Part shown: piece by piece, positions 12,221 to 24,425 of the stretch | Layout of the letters: every line of letters begins with the position of its first letter | Numbering within the stretch: the stretch's first letter is position 1 | Origin: Phoenix dactylifera | Taxonomy: Eukaryota; Streptophyta; Magnoliopsida; Arecales; Arecaceae | Assembly (NCBI RefSeq): GCF_009389715.1 | Contig: NC_052394.1 | Coordinates: 23,252,899-23,316,898 of the forward strand | Length of the DNA: 64,000 nt | Direction: 5' to 3' | Notes under the pieces: model-generated | Databases searched by the model: none | What the model saw: the letters and a program-made list of their open reading frames with translations, nothing else | Told to the model about the DNA's origin: nothing | Translations under genes and position numbers: made by a program

Positions 12221-12284
12221 CTGGGAGCCGAGGGACGGAAGTGGAGGACGAGAGCTCTGATCTCAACCAGGGAGAGGTCTGCCA

Positions 12285-12502
12285 CTGGTTTGCTCGAGGT
12301 TGAGCAAGGGAGGAGGCTTGTATATATAAGAAGAATATTTGGCTCTGGTTTTTTTAGGTAGTGGTGTGGTGAGGGGAAGTTCTGAAATTTCCATCGCTTG
12401 GGCTCCTGTGGAGCGGCTGTCCAAACCCTGAGGGCCACACGCTGGAGATTAGGCAAGGCGACGCGTGGCAGCTTCGGAGCCTACTGTTGCAGGTCCGATA
12501 AG
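12285..12502 (-). promoter_or_regulatory. Rubisco activase core promoter
   Basis: On the minus strand CTTATATATACAAG at about 12318-12331 is a good TATA box, about 100 bp before the ATG at 12220. A GATAAG core (12497-12502) resembling the I-box of light-regulated genes and a CCACGCGTC sequence near 12460 lie further upstream. Light control is inferred from the gene family. Confidence 0.55.
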
Positions 12503-13381
12503 TTGCGTCCAAACTGGCGTCCCTGCAGGTGGGACCTTGGCTGGGGCAAAGGGGTGGTTTTGGTGCTAGGAAATATCTTCACCACCAATCCATTCTTTAG
12601 GTGTTTCTTAGCCAGGTAAAATAGCCTTTTTCTCCAAATTATGATTCCATTTTTTTGCTGCGTGTGTTCAGATCTTTTTATTTTTTTCATTCTAATCTGA
12701 ACTGGGCTGCCATCTTTTTCTTCTTTTTTTTCTTTTTTTTTTCTTTTTTTTTTGTGTGTATGTGGTGTATGTGGGCATACGTACGCATGCATGCTCCAAA
12801 AAAATGTGAGCGCAATCATTTTTGGATAAACACTAAAGATTACTGCCACCATGTAGGCCAAGAGTGCATACCCCAAAAAAAACATATAAATCATTTTTTT
12901 TTAGTAAATACGGCAATTCATATAGATCCAACACGAGTACATCCAGTCATATCAAAAGAAAGAAAGATCACCATTTTTTTCGAGATACAATAATGGAAGA
13001 GATACTTTTTAATTGATATAAACAAGCTAATGTGCTCACATATATACCAAAGATTAAGGGTAAATACATGCAGTTTCTAGCTCCGTGTCCTCCTTAAAAG
13101 TGAGAATTTTTCGCCCGAGTTCATACATGCATTCCTATTATCAATGTGTTCGTCTCATGGGTTCTCCCATCAACTCTCATCTTATTGAGCTACTTGCGCT
13201 ACGGCCCTCCTCACTGCACCAGTTGACCGCATTCATCTCCACTAAGAGCAGGGAGGAACCATATCTATGAACTGATTGAATTCAAAATATGGAAGAGCTA
13301 GAAAATGGTTATTTCGACTGCACAAACTGCTGTCATTTTGGTAAACACAAATCGCAGCATGGATCTCTCAAATCAGATGAG
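12503..13381. other. Intergenic, T-rich and simple-sequence
   Basis: Pyrimidine tracts (12715-12755) and alternating ACGTACGCATGCATGC sequence are present near 12780. No gene is recognised. Confidence 0.4.
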
Positions 13382-14770
13382 TTTTTTTTTTTTTTGGTAA
13401 AACGGCAATCCATTTCCACTAAATCAAAAAGTACATCCTGCTAAATCAGAGAAAAATAAACAGAGCAACAAATGGGGAACACCAGCTAGACTCGTCCAGA
13501 TGACGTCCCCAGCGTGGCGAGCCACATATGAGGCTACCCAGTCCGCAGCTCTGTTTACCTCACGATACACATGACCAATCTGGACAGCTAGCATCTCCTG
13601 AACTAGTCTGCGGGTATCTCGAATCAATGGGTGGCCGTCACCATATCTATCCACCCCCCGTATCCAGTCAATCACCGTGGCAGAGTCGCCCTTAATGCAC
13701 AGTCTATCAACACCCAGCACACATCTCGCATACCGGATACCCTCCCAAGCAGCTCGTAGCTCCGCCCCAATGACAGTCAAGCCTGGAGTGCTCCGACCAC
13801 CAGCTGCAATCAATCTGCCATACTGGTCCCTAATAACAAAGCCAACTCCTCCCGAAGCTCTATCCATCGCCATACCACCATCAAAATTCAACTTAAGAAA
13901 ACCAGGGGGTGGGGGTACCCAGAAAAGAGAAGCATACCTAGGCGCTGAAACAGCAGAAGAGGTACCCCAAATGTCCCTAGCCAACTCAGATGACGTCGAT
14001 GGAGTCACCAAACAGACCTCCGCTGCCTGGGCCATAGCTCTATCCATAACAATCCTCGGGTGCAACCCTCTCCCCTTGAACAGCCGTCCATTCCTATCCA
14101 GCCATATATGATAGGCCAGATAGGCAACTGCAACCCCAAACATGGCTGTGCTAGATCTCCTGGTGGAGTCCCTCAAGAATTGTAACAAATCCACCACTGA
14201 CTCCCACCTCGAGGGTAGGGCTGCAGATAAACAGCTCCAGATCTGTACCGCCCTAGGATATCGGAGTAAGACATGATGTATGGACTCCTCGAGATCCGGA
14301 CATACCTCGTAATACTGGGTTATCCTTACATCCCTCCTAACTAGAACGCACCTAGTCGGAAGGCAGCCCCAGGATACCTTCCAGAGGAAAAGCGCCACAC
14401 GAGGATGCAACCTCAGCCTCCAACCCGCATCGATCTGTCTGTCTGGCACCCTACTTATCCAAGAGTGAAGATCCCTGGCACTTTCTGCCGGTCGGCTCCC
14501 ATATCAATCTGTCGGGCCCCTCCAGTGATGGAACAGGTAAGGCCAAAACTCTCGCCGCTAACTGCTCTCCAAACGCCTCCCGAATCAGACTCTCATGCCA
14601 CCATCCCTCACCCGGAACAATCAGATCGCAGACCCTAAGCCCCTGTAATCTGTCCGTATCCACCAACGTCGACAAACGACTGATAGGAAAATCCGTCACC
14701 CAACTATCCTCAAGTACATCAATGGAACGTCCATCACCCACCGCCCATCTAATCGCTGGCAGCACCACAT
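13382..14770 (-). mobile_element. 5'-truncated LINE (plant L1 type) with RNase H domain
   Basis: On the minus strand about 14768-14455 reads RWAVGDGRSIDVLEDSWV-type sequence, the region after the reverse transcriptase in plant L1 elements. After a frame break, 14449-13424 carries the zinc-binding region (LHPRVALFLWKVSWGCLPTR) and an RNase H domain (LNFDGG, GAELRAAWEGI, KGDSATVIDWI, NRAADWVASYV). The reverse transcriptase and endonuclease parts are missing. The 3' end is TACC followed by a 14-base A tract on the minus strand (13382-13395). The long open RNase H frame suggests a fairly recent insertion. Clear target-site duplications were not found. Confidence 0.85.
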
Positions 14771-14890
14771 GGGCTCTAACACAAAGCAGCAGAAATTAAA
14801 GCTCCAAAGCAATGGCCACAGAAAGAGTCAGACTAACATACATCCCAGATGCTACGGCTCTGCCAAACAAATTCTTCCATGGCCATTTAT

Positions 14891-15080
14891 TATAGTTGAA
14901 GCAATTTCCATCCATCATCAGATCAAGCTACCAATCCCTTCTCATGATCACAATGTGGAATAAACGCTGCATGAGCAAGTATAATTATAGTTGAAGCAAT
15001 TTCCAATTCCATCAAGATCTAGCTACTAAACCTTTCTCATAGTTGATATGTGGAATAAACTCAGCATGAGCAATTACATT
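14891..15080 (+). repeat. Two-copy tandem duplication, 95-bp period
   Basis: TATAGTTGAAGCAATTTCCA occurs at 14891 and again at 14986. Both copies run on through TGTGGAATAAAC and GCATGAGCAA with modest divergence and small indels. Confidence 0.75.
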
Positions 15081-17290
15081 TAAATATAACAACCAGAAAA
15101 GTTTTCATATATAACACAAAGTGTTAAATAAATACTGCACCAGAAACAAAGTCACCGCACTGGATACAAACAAACAATTGCATGACATTGATTACAGAAT
15201 CTTTATAACAAATTCTGGCCAGTGAGACTATAGACCTCTTACAAGAGAAGCCTGGGTAATGAGACAAGCAACATTGGTTCAGTGATTCATGCTCAGCCAT
15301 GTGGCAACTGGCAAGGGATAATCCTAACATTTTAGAAATAGTATTGGAAATGAAACCTGGAATCCCAAGCCATGAGATTGTTTAAGAAACCTCCAAAAAT
15401 ATTGCTTGAATTTATGCAGTTCAGGCACTTTACCAGTGGGAAAAGCCTAACCCAGAAAATAATCATCATATGTTGGATATATGGTACATAGATCTATTTT
15501 TTTCATATCGAACTTGCCAGCTTAAGTAACTTTGAGCCTGAGAAAACTAGTATCTCCTCAGCCAGAGATTTAGATTAGTGCTTTAAACCCATTGCTTCCA
15601 CTGCTGCTTAGACAGGATCAAAGCTGAGTGTCCCATTGAAAGGGCCAGAACAGCAATACTAAAGCTCATAGAACCTGAAAGAAAAGGAAATTAATTAAAT
15701 CAAGCAAAAGAGTAATGCCACAGCTTTCAATAGCACCTGAGCATCCAAAATATGTTGCTGTTTATAAATCTCCTAAACATGTGCACAGAGGAGTATGAAC
15801 TTGTTCTCCTCATTGCCAACTCGAAGGTTTTGCAGCTTCAAGAGCAAGCACATGTCAATCTCCAAAAAAAGGCTCTTTCAGGCACTTCAACATATAAAGG
15901 ACCTGATAGTTCGGTTCCCAGTTTTCATGTCCGAAATTAATTCTATCAAGACAAAGCAATACTATACTGCTAGAATAAGAAATTCTATGACTAATACTTG
16001 CAAAAAAAGGCTTCACTTATAAGAAGAGGGAGAAAGGGAAAACATATAACTGTAACCAATGAACTCATTCATCAATTTGATTGTTCCGTTCCAGAAAGAC
16101 AAACCCTTGTTTTTTCTTTGTTGAAGGGAGCAAGGAAAACTATAGCCATAGAAAGCTTTTTACCTGAATTATCTAAGTTTTGTAAATCGTTCTTCACTGT
16201 TCATTCATATAATAGACAACATTTGTCTTTCAAATCCTTTCTCGTGACTTACAGGATTGTCTCTGTAGATTTCCGTCCCTTTCTCCTGAAAGCACTTACA
16301 TAGAAAGCCACTCCTAGAAGGCCACTTCAAATAACTCACTATAGATTAAGTGATTTATCTACCACGTATCACTAAATTTAACACATTAGTGTCTTTCCTA
16401 ATACACAAATTTCTCAAGCATTGAACCTTCTCGTCACATAAACACCAAAAGCACATTTTCACTTTGTCCATGCAGTTCTATTTCTACCAGATGTCATTTT
16501 ATCTCACCGATCTATGGTATAATACATCCACGATACTAAGAGAAATTTTCTGTAGGAGGCTAAACTAAAAGATAATAATTAATAGCAAATTCATGGCAGG
16601 CGATTCTTATGCCTTGCAACATAAAATACACTGGTGAATTAGTCATTTTGGAAAATCAATGGTACAAAAACTACTTAAATGCATGACTAATAGTAATATC
16701 ATCTCTGAGAATGATACTAGAACAGTGATATGTCATGTCGTTCTGACATAACAATCAAACAAGCCTCATGCCATAAATGCACACAAACAACAAAGGGGGC
16801 TCATTCACGAAGTCAACTAAACAAAAAGATTATGTTAAGAAAAGTACTCGCAATGAAATGGTTAAAGAGGCGAGATATGGACCCCATGTCAATTGATTTC
16901 AGAAGGAGAATGGGATGAATGTGGAGTTTAAGGGACTGCTTAATTAGAACTGCCAGATATTTCTAATCTTTAGTTCTTTTGATCTTGCTGACCCACACCC
17001 ATGTACCGAACCCATTATCCCGTTCTGAGATGCGAGATGGATCTGGGCGCACAGAGGAGAAGTATTTGGGTCGATCTGAAGGTTTTCCTCTTCTTGACGG
17101 CCGGAGAAGGTCGCGAATCAGGGCGGCGATGGTGGTGGCGGGTACCGGTACAGATGGGAGCAGAGACGCGGGAGAAGAAAGGGCCAAAATAAAAGCTCAC
17201 CGGGGAAAAATAAAAGGAACGAGGAAACCGCACTCACTTTCTGTTACCAAGAAGGCAACTGCCCACCGGGGCCCGCGCCTCCTCGTATGA
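15081..17290. other. Unassigned region, possibly a minus-strand gene with unrecognised exons
   Basis: About 17000-17280 is GC-rich and purine-rich like a 5' UTR or first exon on the minus strand. At about 15690-15600 a minus-strand CTTTCAG/GTTC acceptor precedes a short frame MSFSIAVLALSMGHSALILS ending in TAA. These could be ends of one gene, but no linking exons or known family could be recognised. Confidence 0.2.
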
Positions 17291-17970
17291 GAGTAGTTCT
17301 GAGCTGGATAGAAAACAGTTGATGTGTCGCAATTTTATTGGAGCAATTCCATGCCGCTCCTTGCAAGCTCGAAGAAGTTCTCTAGCACGGGAAGGAGAGG
17401 ACCAGTTCCATTAACAGCAGGATGGTTGAATGCTGAGTTAACCCTCAAATCTTTGTGAGCTTAACTCTCATATGCACAAAATCAACATCCTGAAGCATTT
17501 TGTTCTATTGTTTGTCGGCAATTTTGATTCTTGTTCATAAGTACAGAAAGATTACTTTTTGCTGTGCCAGTTGCATATAATTAAATCGCAATATGTTGCA
17601 ATATTTTAATGATATTTTCCATCTACATTGCGTTGTAGCTCGACACAACCGCAATACGCGGGCATCAAAATCGGTTATGCAAAATTTATGCCTTATCAAA
17701 GCAAGTTATAGAATATAACATCGGACAGTTTAATCTAACATGAACGTAGCATTAGATATGCTGCACATCATCTGAGGATATGGACATGGGTGGCGTGAGG
17801 AGGAGCCTAGCCACCGTTTTGATTTGAATACAGTTATTAAAGTCGTTTACATTTCAACAACTAACCGTTCTCTTTGCCTCACATTATGGAGTTCTTTTCT
17901 CACGACCACAGCCGCAAGAATAGGAGGCTGACTACCTTCCTCCCTCCAAGCCAAATTCCAACCCCCCCTC
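17291..17970. other. Intergenic
   Basis: AT-rich sequence with no recognised gene. The last 100 bases are the upstream region of the small gene at 18037. Confidence 0.4.
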
Positions 17971-17976
17971 CTTTTG

Positions 17977-17984
17977 TTATAAAA
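17977..17984 (+). promoter_or_regulatory. TATA box of the 18037 gene
   Basis: TTATAAAA lies about 55 bp before the ATG at 18037, in a pyrimidine-rich setting (CCAACCCCCCCTCC) usual for plant core promoters. It predicts a start near 18005-18010. Confidence 0.6.
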
Positions 17985-18036
17985 CTCGCAAACGACTTGT
18001 ACCTTCTAGATATCGGAGAAGCTAGAAGCTGCCATC

Positions 18037-18429
18037 ATGGAAAGAAAAATCCCACGAGGAGACGAATCGACGAGATTGAAGGACGCCAGGAAGCCTCCAA
18101 GCAGGCTACAGAAGCAGGCCCCGACGTCCCTCCAGCTCAAGCCTCCCACCAACAAGTCCTTCCCTTGGGAAAACATTCCTTCTTCTTGCGCTCCGATCCC
18201 TTTGCTGTCACCGCTCATCCTTTCTCCCACTCCATTTCCATTCGCCAAGGAGAGAGCGGCAAAGGAGGACAAAGCTGATGTTGAAGATGGGGGTGAGGAG
18301 AGGATGCCGTCGCCGCTGCCACCATCCGGCGGATGGCGCCACCCAGCATTGGCCACGATGATGACGGAACCCGTCACCCTCCCCACTTCCTTTCATTTGC
18401 GGTTCAAGTTGGTGGATTATCTCCAGTAA
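18037..18429 (+). CDS. Small plant-specific protein with PSRLQ and IPLLSPL motifs
   Basis: This single-exon frame of 130 residues begins at the first ATG after a good TATA box and is much richer in GC than its flanks. Residues 21-34 read PSRLQKQAPTSLQL, and residues 54-64 read IPLLSPLILSP. I recall this pairing (PSRLQ..AP..L, then IPLLSPL..SP) from short uncharacterised plant proteins, but I cannot name the family with certainty. There is no signal peptide, membrane segment or zinc site. Most of the protein looks disordered and Pro/Ser-rich. Function is unknown. The opposite strand is also open for about 126 codons, probably as a shadow caused by composition. Confidence 0.6.
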   Translation: MERKIPRGDESTRLKDARKPPSRLQKQAPTSLQLKPPTNKSFPWENIPSSCAPIPLLSPLILSPTPFPFAKERAAKEDKADVEDGGEERMPSPLPPSGGWRHPALATMMTEPVTLPTSFHLRFKLVDYLQ

Positions 18430-21400
18430 GCACCCTACTGAGATTTTTTTCACGTATATTTAATCTCTAATGTGTTGCTTGAGATGGGACGATCTCAAAT
18501 ATCAAAATTGTTGTAAAGGGTAGAGTACCTGAGTGTATAGGTTTACCGATGATGCTCTGCCATTTCTTCTGAAAAAGAAAGGGCCGGGGAAGATGAAATT
18601 TATTACAGATACTAGAATTAAAAAGGACCTCAAATACACCTCGAAATTGGCATATTACTATTGTATTCTTATTTTCTAAAAAAGAAATCTGATAATATAA
18701 CCGGAGATTCCTCCCTTCGGTTTCGTTATCATAGAAACCATCCTCCTTTTGTTAGTTGGGACTTGGGACATAAAAGTATAATCATCAACTTCAGAATGTA
18801 AGAATGTTTAGCAAGAAAACTGTTGAAAATTTATTGGTAGGTGAGCATAGTAAGGGGAATTTTTTTTTTTTTTTTTTGCTGACATGATCATATAGGGAAC
18901 AGGGGAAGATAAGGCTTGATGTTCTTCCAAAGAAAATAGCAAGCGTGTTTATCAGGAAAAAAAAAAAATTCTTTGAACATACAAGAAATGTGGAAATGCT
19001 CAAAGATCCTTTTCTAATTTTTTTTTTTTTTTTTTGGTTGGGGTGAGGGAATGTATGTACACACAGAATCATTTGATTCTTTGATTATTCTCTTAACTAA
19101 GAGCTCATGATCAGCAAAACATATCAAATGTAATTCGCCAGTCAGAACCCCTCCATAAACACATACAATTGCATCTGGGGAACAGGGATCATGAATATCA
19201 GCACCAACAAGTTATCAAGTGATTTCCAAACCCTACTAAGATACAATCATCATTTTCTAAACGCCACATCAAGTACCACCATGATATAAAATGCTAAAAC
19301 CGATTTAACTATTGTTATTGTTAACGGAAAACTAATTTACAATGCTCGATTTAGCCACTTTACAAAGAAAATCACCAAAAGTTCCATGAGCAATGGGAAT
19401 TTTCTTTTTTAATGTCATCTCTAAAGGTATCATGCCTGCGAACTAAAACACCGAGCACGTTATTGGCGAATCCAACTCGGGCCAAACTATAGTTCAACAC
19501 TCATAGCATTTGAACTTCTTGGAAAAAGGGCTCATTGAAAACAAAAATTAAAAGTCCCAACTCCTCAGCAGCCCACAATAAAAGTTAAAATGAGTGTTTC
19601 CAGATGGGCAACTCAAATTGAAAATGCAGCTCTATAGCTTCCCTAAAGAGGGTGACCAGCAAAAAAAAAACATGGTAGGAGAAAATAGCAGGTGAAATAA
19701 AAATGGTGGTAATACAAAAAAGGATAAAATAAAAAATGAAGTCCGGAGTAAAAGGATAAAGGCAGCATCAATTGAGGACAAATTCAATAAAGGACAACTT
19801 AGATGGCTTAGATATACCAAGGGATGCACAACCACACAAGTACCTATGGGTGATTTAATACATTCAAAAAAAATGAAGAGGGAAAGAGGCTGACCAAAAA
19901 TCATATGAGATGAAGTACTAATGAATGACTTGATATTTAAACATCTTTTAGAAAGTATGGGCTAAATCAAACGGAATGAAGGAAAAAGATTCATATAGCC
20001 AACCCAAACTAATTTGGGATTAATGTTTAGTTGAGTTCAAATGGCAGGCAAATGCAAATAACAAGTTTCTACGAGGATGTCAATATAAAAGAAAAGGGTA
20101 GAGTGAAAACAGAAAGTCATAAAGGTTGGCTCAACTGCAGTGCAAAAGCCATGCAAATTTTGTTGCTTCAAAGATGGCAAAATCATGGGATAAAACCATC
20201 AAAAACTACATATTTACTCTCATATGTGATACTAGAGTAGGACAAACTATTGGTAAATATCCAAAAAAACACACACAAAAAAGCAGAAAAAATAGCATTT
20301 TTAAGAAATCACATAAAAATGGCATTCTTTTCCGTGCTTTGTGTGTTATCTGTTCACTGAAATCAAGTCAACATCAGATCTCAGATAGTACTTATTGCAT
20401 ATTCACTTGCTAATTTGGTAGCTTCAGCAGGGAAGTGTACAGGATTCATGCTTAAAGCTTCAGTTCCACCAGATGCTAAAGCTAGTGTCACATTGAAGCT
20501 CAGGCTTTTAAATCTGTAAGAGATTCCAACAATTTGGGACAACTGAAAGCTTATTGCCGAAACATAACAGAATTCTACCCAACATTTTATTTTGTTGTGC
20601 CAAAGCAATGGCTTTCTTGTTGCACTTGGCATTTCATTTGCACTAAAGAAAATATATGCAGATAAAAGCCAAAAATGGTCGGCCCTCTTCATTTTTTTAA
20701 CAAACTTCGAAAATGACATATTGTTATGTTTTCATGCGTCATATTTTTTCATAAGCATGCATTTCTCCCTGACATAGTTTTGTTCTTCACATTAGCATAT
20801 ATAATTTCACCAAATATCCTTCGCAATAACTCCAAATTCAGATTAGACAGTATTTTATGGACACAAACACAAGAATTGGGTCCACACATATCCAAGCATT
20901 GAACTCAGGAAGAGGAAAAATAAAGATACAGGAACGTACAAAAAAGATTTTAACCGAATTACATGTATACTTGAAAATATCATATGCAAGAGAACATGAC
21001 CGGTGATATTCGTTAAGGTCTTTTAGTATATATTGCTCATCAAAACTACTAAATCGGAGAACATCATGTACATTTTATTTAACACGGTTATTTTAATACC
21101 TACGTTCTTGAACAAGCTGAAACATCATTATGGTTGGTTGAATTCATAAATGGAAGGGTACAACCTGCTACCCATCTTCAAATGCCTCAACCAAAGAACT
21201 TGGTTGAGTATCCAAGGTTCTGTTCAATTGCTTTGGACATTAGATAAAGCCCTAGAAAACAGAAGTTCTTACAAAAATCAAATATTCTGGCTGTTTTGAG
21301 GGGTAGGAAAGCTAAACTAATACAAAAAATATGTTTTCCTGATTTGGCTAACCCAGGCAACCAAGAAATTCTACTGTTCCTTTTCTTGGGAAAACTTTTC

Positions 21401-21797
21401 CATTTTCTTTTTCCTTTTCCAAAAAATCTCCAGAGGACTAAACAGACCCAAAGTGTCAAATGAGCACATGATTTATCGATACATATTTGACATGTATCTT
21501 CTAACTATCATAAGAAAATATTTCCTTACAATGAAACAAGGACATTTCTAGTTGTATGCCATGTCAGCATTGGACATGTATCAAAATACTAATACTTCTT
21601 AGTGCTTCCTAAGATAGGTCTTGCAAACATATTTGATGTATCCTTTTTTCTGAATTTAAAAAAAAAAAAAGACTTTGGATACTGTTGGATACACCTGATA
21701 TGCTTACCCAATACCTTCAACAATGAGGGAGAAGGATTTATTTTCTTTCCTCCTTCTTTTTCTTTTCTCTCAATATTTATCATACCAATGTATGCAT
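18430..21797. other. Intergenic, AT-rich with homopolymer tracts
   Basis: Several long A or T runs (18859-18877, 18958-18968, 19019-19036, 21658-21671) and no convincing coding sequence. A minus-strand frame near 20400-20500 looks mildly protein-like but could not be tied to any family. Confidence 0.35.
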
Positions 21798-21814
21798 ATC
21801 GTGTCTAGGGCTGG

Positions 21815-23376
21815 AAGCACTACAAAAAAAGTCTTTTCCGGTGCTTTTCAGAGCCTATACCGATGCTTATAAGCGTCGGTAATTTTGGCACCCACGCTTT
21901 CAAAAGCGTCGCAAAATCGTCGGCAAACTAAAAGTGGAAACTTTTTTTGCTGACGCTTTCAAAAAGCGTCAGTAAAAACCGAAGCTTTGCCAACGCTTAT
22001 AAGCGTCAGGCTCGCTCAGGCCTTTGCCGACACTTATAAGCATCGGCTCTCTTGATTTCTGCCGACGCTTATAAGCGTCGTTATAATTATTTTGTAAAAA
22101 AAATTATTTAAAAACCCTAACCCTAGACAGTCACACAGTGTATTAAAGAAGCCACAGTTATCACATGTATTAAAGAAGCCACATTTTAATTTCATTCGAT
22201 GAATTTCTTGTCATTAAAATGGGGATTGGAGATCTGTACAAGAGCTCGAGGATTGGAAGGGCCACACCACTTCTCCATCCGCATGAGAGAACAACCAAAA
22301 AGATTAAAGAAAACAAAAAGCCAAAGATTTAAGGAAGAAAAATAAGCGAGAAACAGCAAGATGCCAAGATTAGGGCATCTTGGGAGGAGAACACCTCAAA
22401 ACAAAAGCATCGCAAACGCTCCACCGCCCGATCTTTGCTTCCTCTTTTTTCTTATTTTCTCTCCACCCCTGGCTTCGGATTCTTATTTTCTTATTCATCT
22501 CCATCACTATTCCAAATCACTGTCCATGCTATCCATTTCCTTCAACCCTCTCCGCTTCTGCAACCAAAACCAGCAAAAAATTAGAGTTGGGGGAGAAGGG
22601 GTTGGGGGGCTCACCGGAGATGGCCTTGAGGACAGCTTCCTGGGGCAGTCCCTGATCGACCGGAGGCGAGGAAGAAAAAGAGGAAGAGGCGGGGGAGGGG
22701 ACCTCGCCATGGGAGCATCGAAGAGGGAAAACACCATGGAAAACCCTAACCCTAGACGGTCGCACGAGGGAAGGCGAAGAGAAGGAAGAGGCGAGGGCGG
22801 GATGGTGGTGGAGGGAGGGGGACCATGGCCATGGCTCTGAGAGGAGGACGATTTGGTGGATTTGGATTAGAGATTTATAAGGAGGGAGGCGACTGGAGGG
22901 GTTAGGGGTCATGAGGGGAGCGGCTGGAGGGGTTAGGGATCGGGAGGGGGGACGATTAGGATTTATGTGGATGGGGGTGGGGGCCGGGGGTGAGAATGAG
23001 CCTCCGACGACGCTTTATAAAGCGTCGTCTTAGGGGCAATTAAGCCTCCTACGATGCATTTTAAAGCGTCGTCTTGGGGGCAAGATTTGGCCTCCAACAA
23101 TAACATATATATGTGTCATCCTTGGTCCCGGCTCATTAGGACTCCGACGACGCTTTTAAGCGTCGTCTAATCACTTCCCTCTTTCCCCATTTGGCCTCCG
23201 ACGATACTAGTAAGCGTCATGCTTTGCACAACGCTATCTAGCGTCGTCGTAATATCATGCCTGCCAATGCTATTTAGAAGCGTTGGCAAATTTTGGCGTT
23301 GGAGCCAAAATTACCGACACTTCTACCTAGCGTCGGCATATAGATGTCGGGATAGCCAACTTTTTCTGTAGTGAAG
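21815..23376. mobile_element. CACTA (En/Spm) non-autonomous element, 1,556 bp, with AAG duplication
   Basis: The element runs 21818-23373. It begins CACTACAAAAAAAGTC and ends with the complement of CACTACAGAAAAAGTT. AAG precedes (21815-21817) and follows (23374-23376) it, the 3-bp duplication expected for CACTA elements. Both ends carry many subterminal copies of a palindrome related to GACGCTTATAAGCGTC, the kind of array that TnpA-like proteins bind. No transposase is encoded. The middle (about 22350-22980) is a GC-rich passenger. Confidence 0.92.
22110..22980. other. GC-rich passenger sequence inside the CACTA element
   Basis: This part has a gene-like base composition and two copies of an AAAACCCTAACCCTAGAC block (about 22109 and 22741). 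On the minus strand, frames such as DQGLPQEAVLKAISGEPPN are open but not recognised as a known protein. It could be captured host DNA, as CACTA elements often carry, or simply a family-specific core. Confidence 0.4.
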
Positions 23377-23864
23377 TGGGCCAGGTCGGACTTAGGCCCG
23401 AAAGTTTTTGGATAATCCAGGTCTGAGCCCGACCTGAGCCCAGGCCTGAACCCGATCCGAACCTGATTGGGCCAACCTGAATTTACCCATTTGGGCAAAA
23501 AATATGTCTCGCCCGAACCTAATTGAAATTTAACATTTCATAATATTGCTTCACAAGTAAATGAGCTAGCTAAAAATTGAATTTTCTCCTATAACAAAAA
23601 ATAAATGATACATGATACATTATTCTCAGCTAAACCCATTTTAATTTGTCCTTTATTTTCTCATTATTCTTTCTAAATAACAACATACAAAAATAAATTG
23701 ATTCGGATTTAGTCCTTGACATATCCGAGCCCCGCCCGAAAAACAAATGTGGCTCTACATTTAAGCTCAAACCCGGTCTACATTCTTTCGGGCCTAGCTC
23801 GAAGCCCGACCCAACCAAATGGGCCTCGGGCCGGCTCGAGCCCATTTCCAGCCCTAATCGTGTC

Positions 23865-24425
23865 GTGTATACACACACACACACATCTTGCATTGGTATC
23901 CATGCTTCATAGTTTCTTGGTCATCTAAGCTTCAATAATATTTTATTTTTTTTGTTTATGATAGAGTATCATGTAATTTATATTTTCAGCAAGTATTGCA
24001 TAATGAGGAAGCAGGTGACATGCAAATGAGTCTCAAGCTATTGTGACACATTCGGTGGAACAAGATAGTAGGTTTTATTCTATATCGAAAAGTACACTGC
24101 GAAAATAACATAGCATCAAAGATTTCAAGTACAAGTACACAATCTTGTACCGATTTTTTGCCAAAATGGTATGGTACCATGTATGAACACATGGTGCAGG
24201 ACTGTGTACCAATGCAGGAGACCTACCAGAATACTACAGTAACATTCATACTACGTACTGCCCCATTCTGCAGTATTTGAAACCTTGATAGCATTAGTAC
24301 TAAAGCTCACACAAGAGTCATGGTGCATAATTATATGGCAAAGTTACATGTGTAACTTTGCCATATTTTTTGAAAAAATAATCAAATAAATTACATGTGT
24401 AACGCAAAAAGAAGGGAGGTTTTTA
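23865..24425. other. Intergenic spacer
   Basis: A short (AC)n run follows the hAT right flank at about 23871-23884. A small inverted pair around 24340-24360 (CAAAGTTACATGTGTAACTTTG) forms a palindrome. No gene is seen. Confidence 0.4.

Larger units (their letters stand above)
21798..23864. mobile_element. hAT-type non-autonomous element with 8-bp target duplication, split by a CACTA element
   Basis: The element proper runs 21806-23856. Its left end is TAGGGCTGGAA and its right end TTTCCAGCCCTA, an inverted repeat extended by GTGGGCC/GGCTCGAGCCC-like sequence. The flanking octamer ATCGTGTC is present at 21798-21805 and 23857-23864 as a perfect 8-bp duplication, the hAT hallmark. Without the CACTA insertion it is about 490 bp and has no transposase, so it depended on an autonomous relative. 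The GGGCC/CGGGC-rich ends resemble a common plant repeat family. Confidence 0.88.

Noticed and set aside
20381-20719. 112-codon minus-strand frame with a protein-like centre (NVTLALASGGTEALSMNP)
   Set aside because: Could not be linked to a family or to neighbouring exons; surrounding sequence is ordinary AT-rich DNA.
22507-22912. Minus-strand frames with EAVLKAISGE in the CACTA middle, considered as a real gene
   Set aside because: No complete domain or start is recognisable and the frame is inside a transposon; described as passenger sequence instead.
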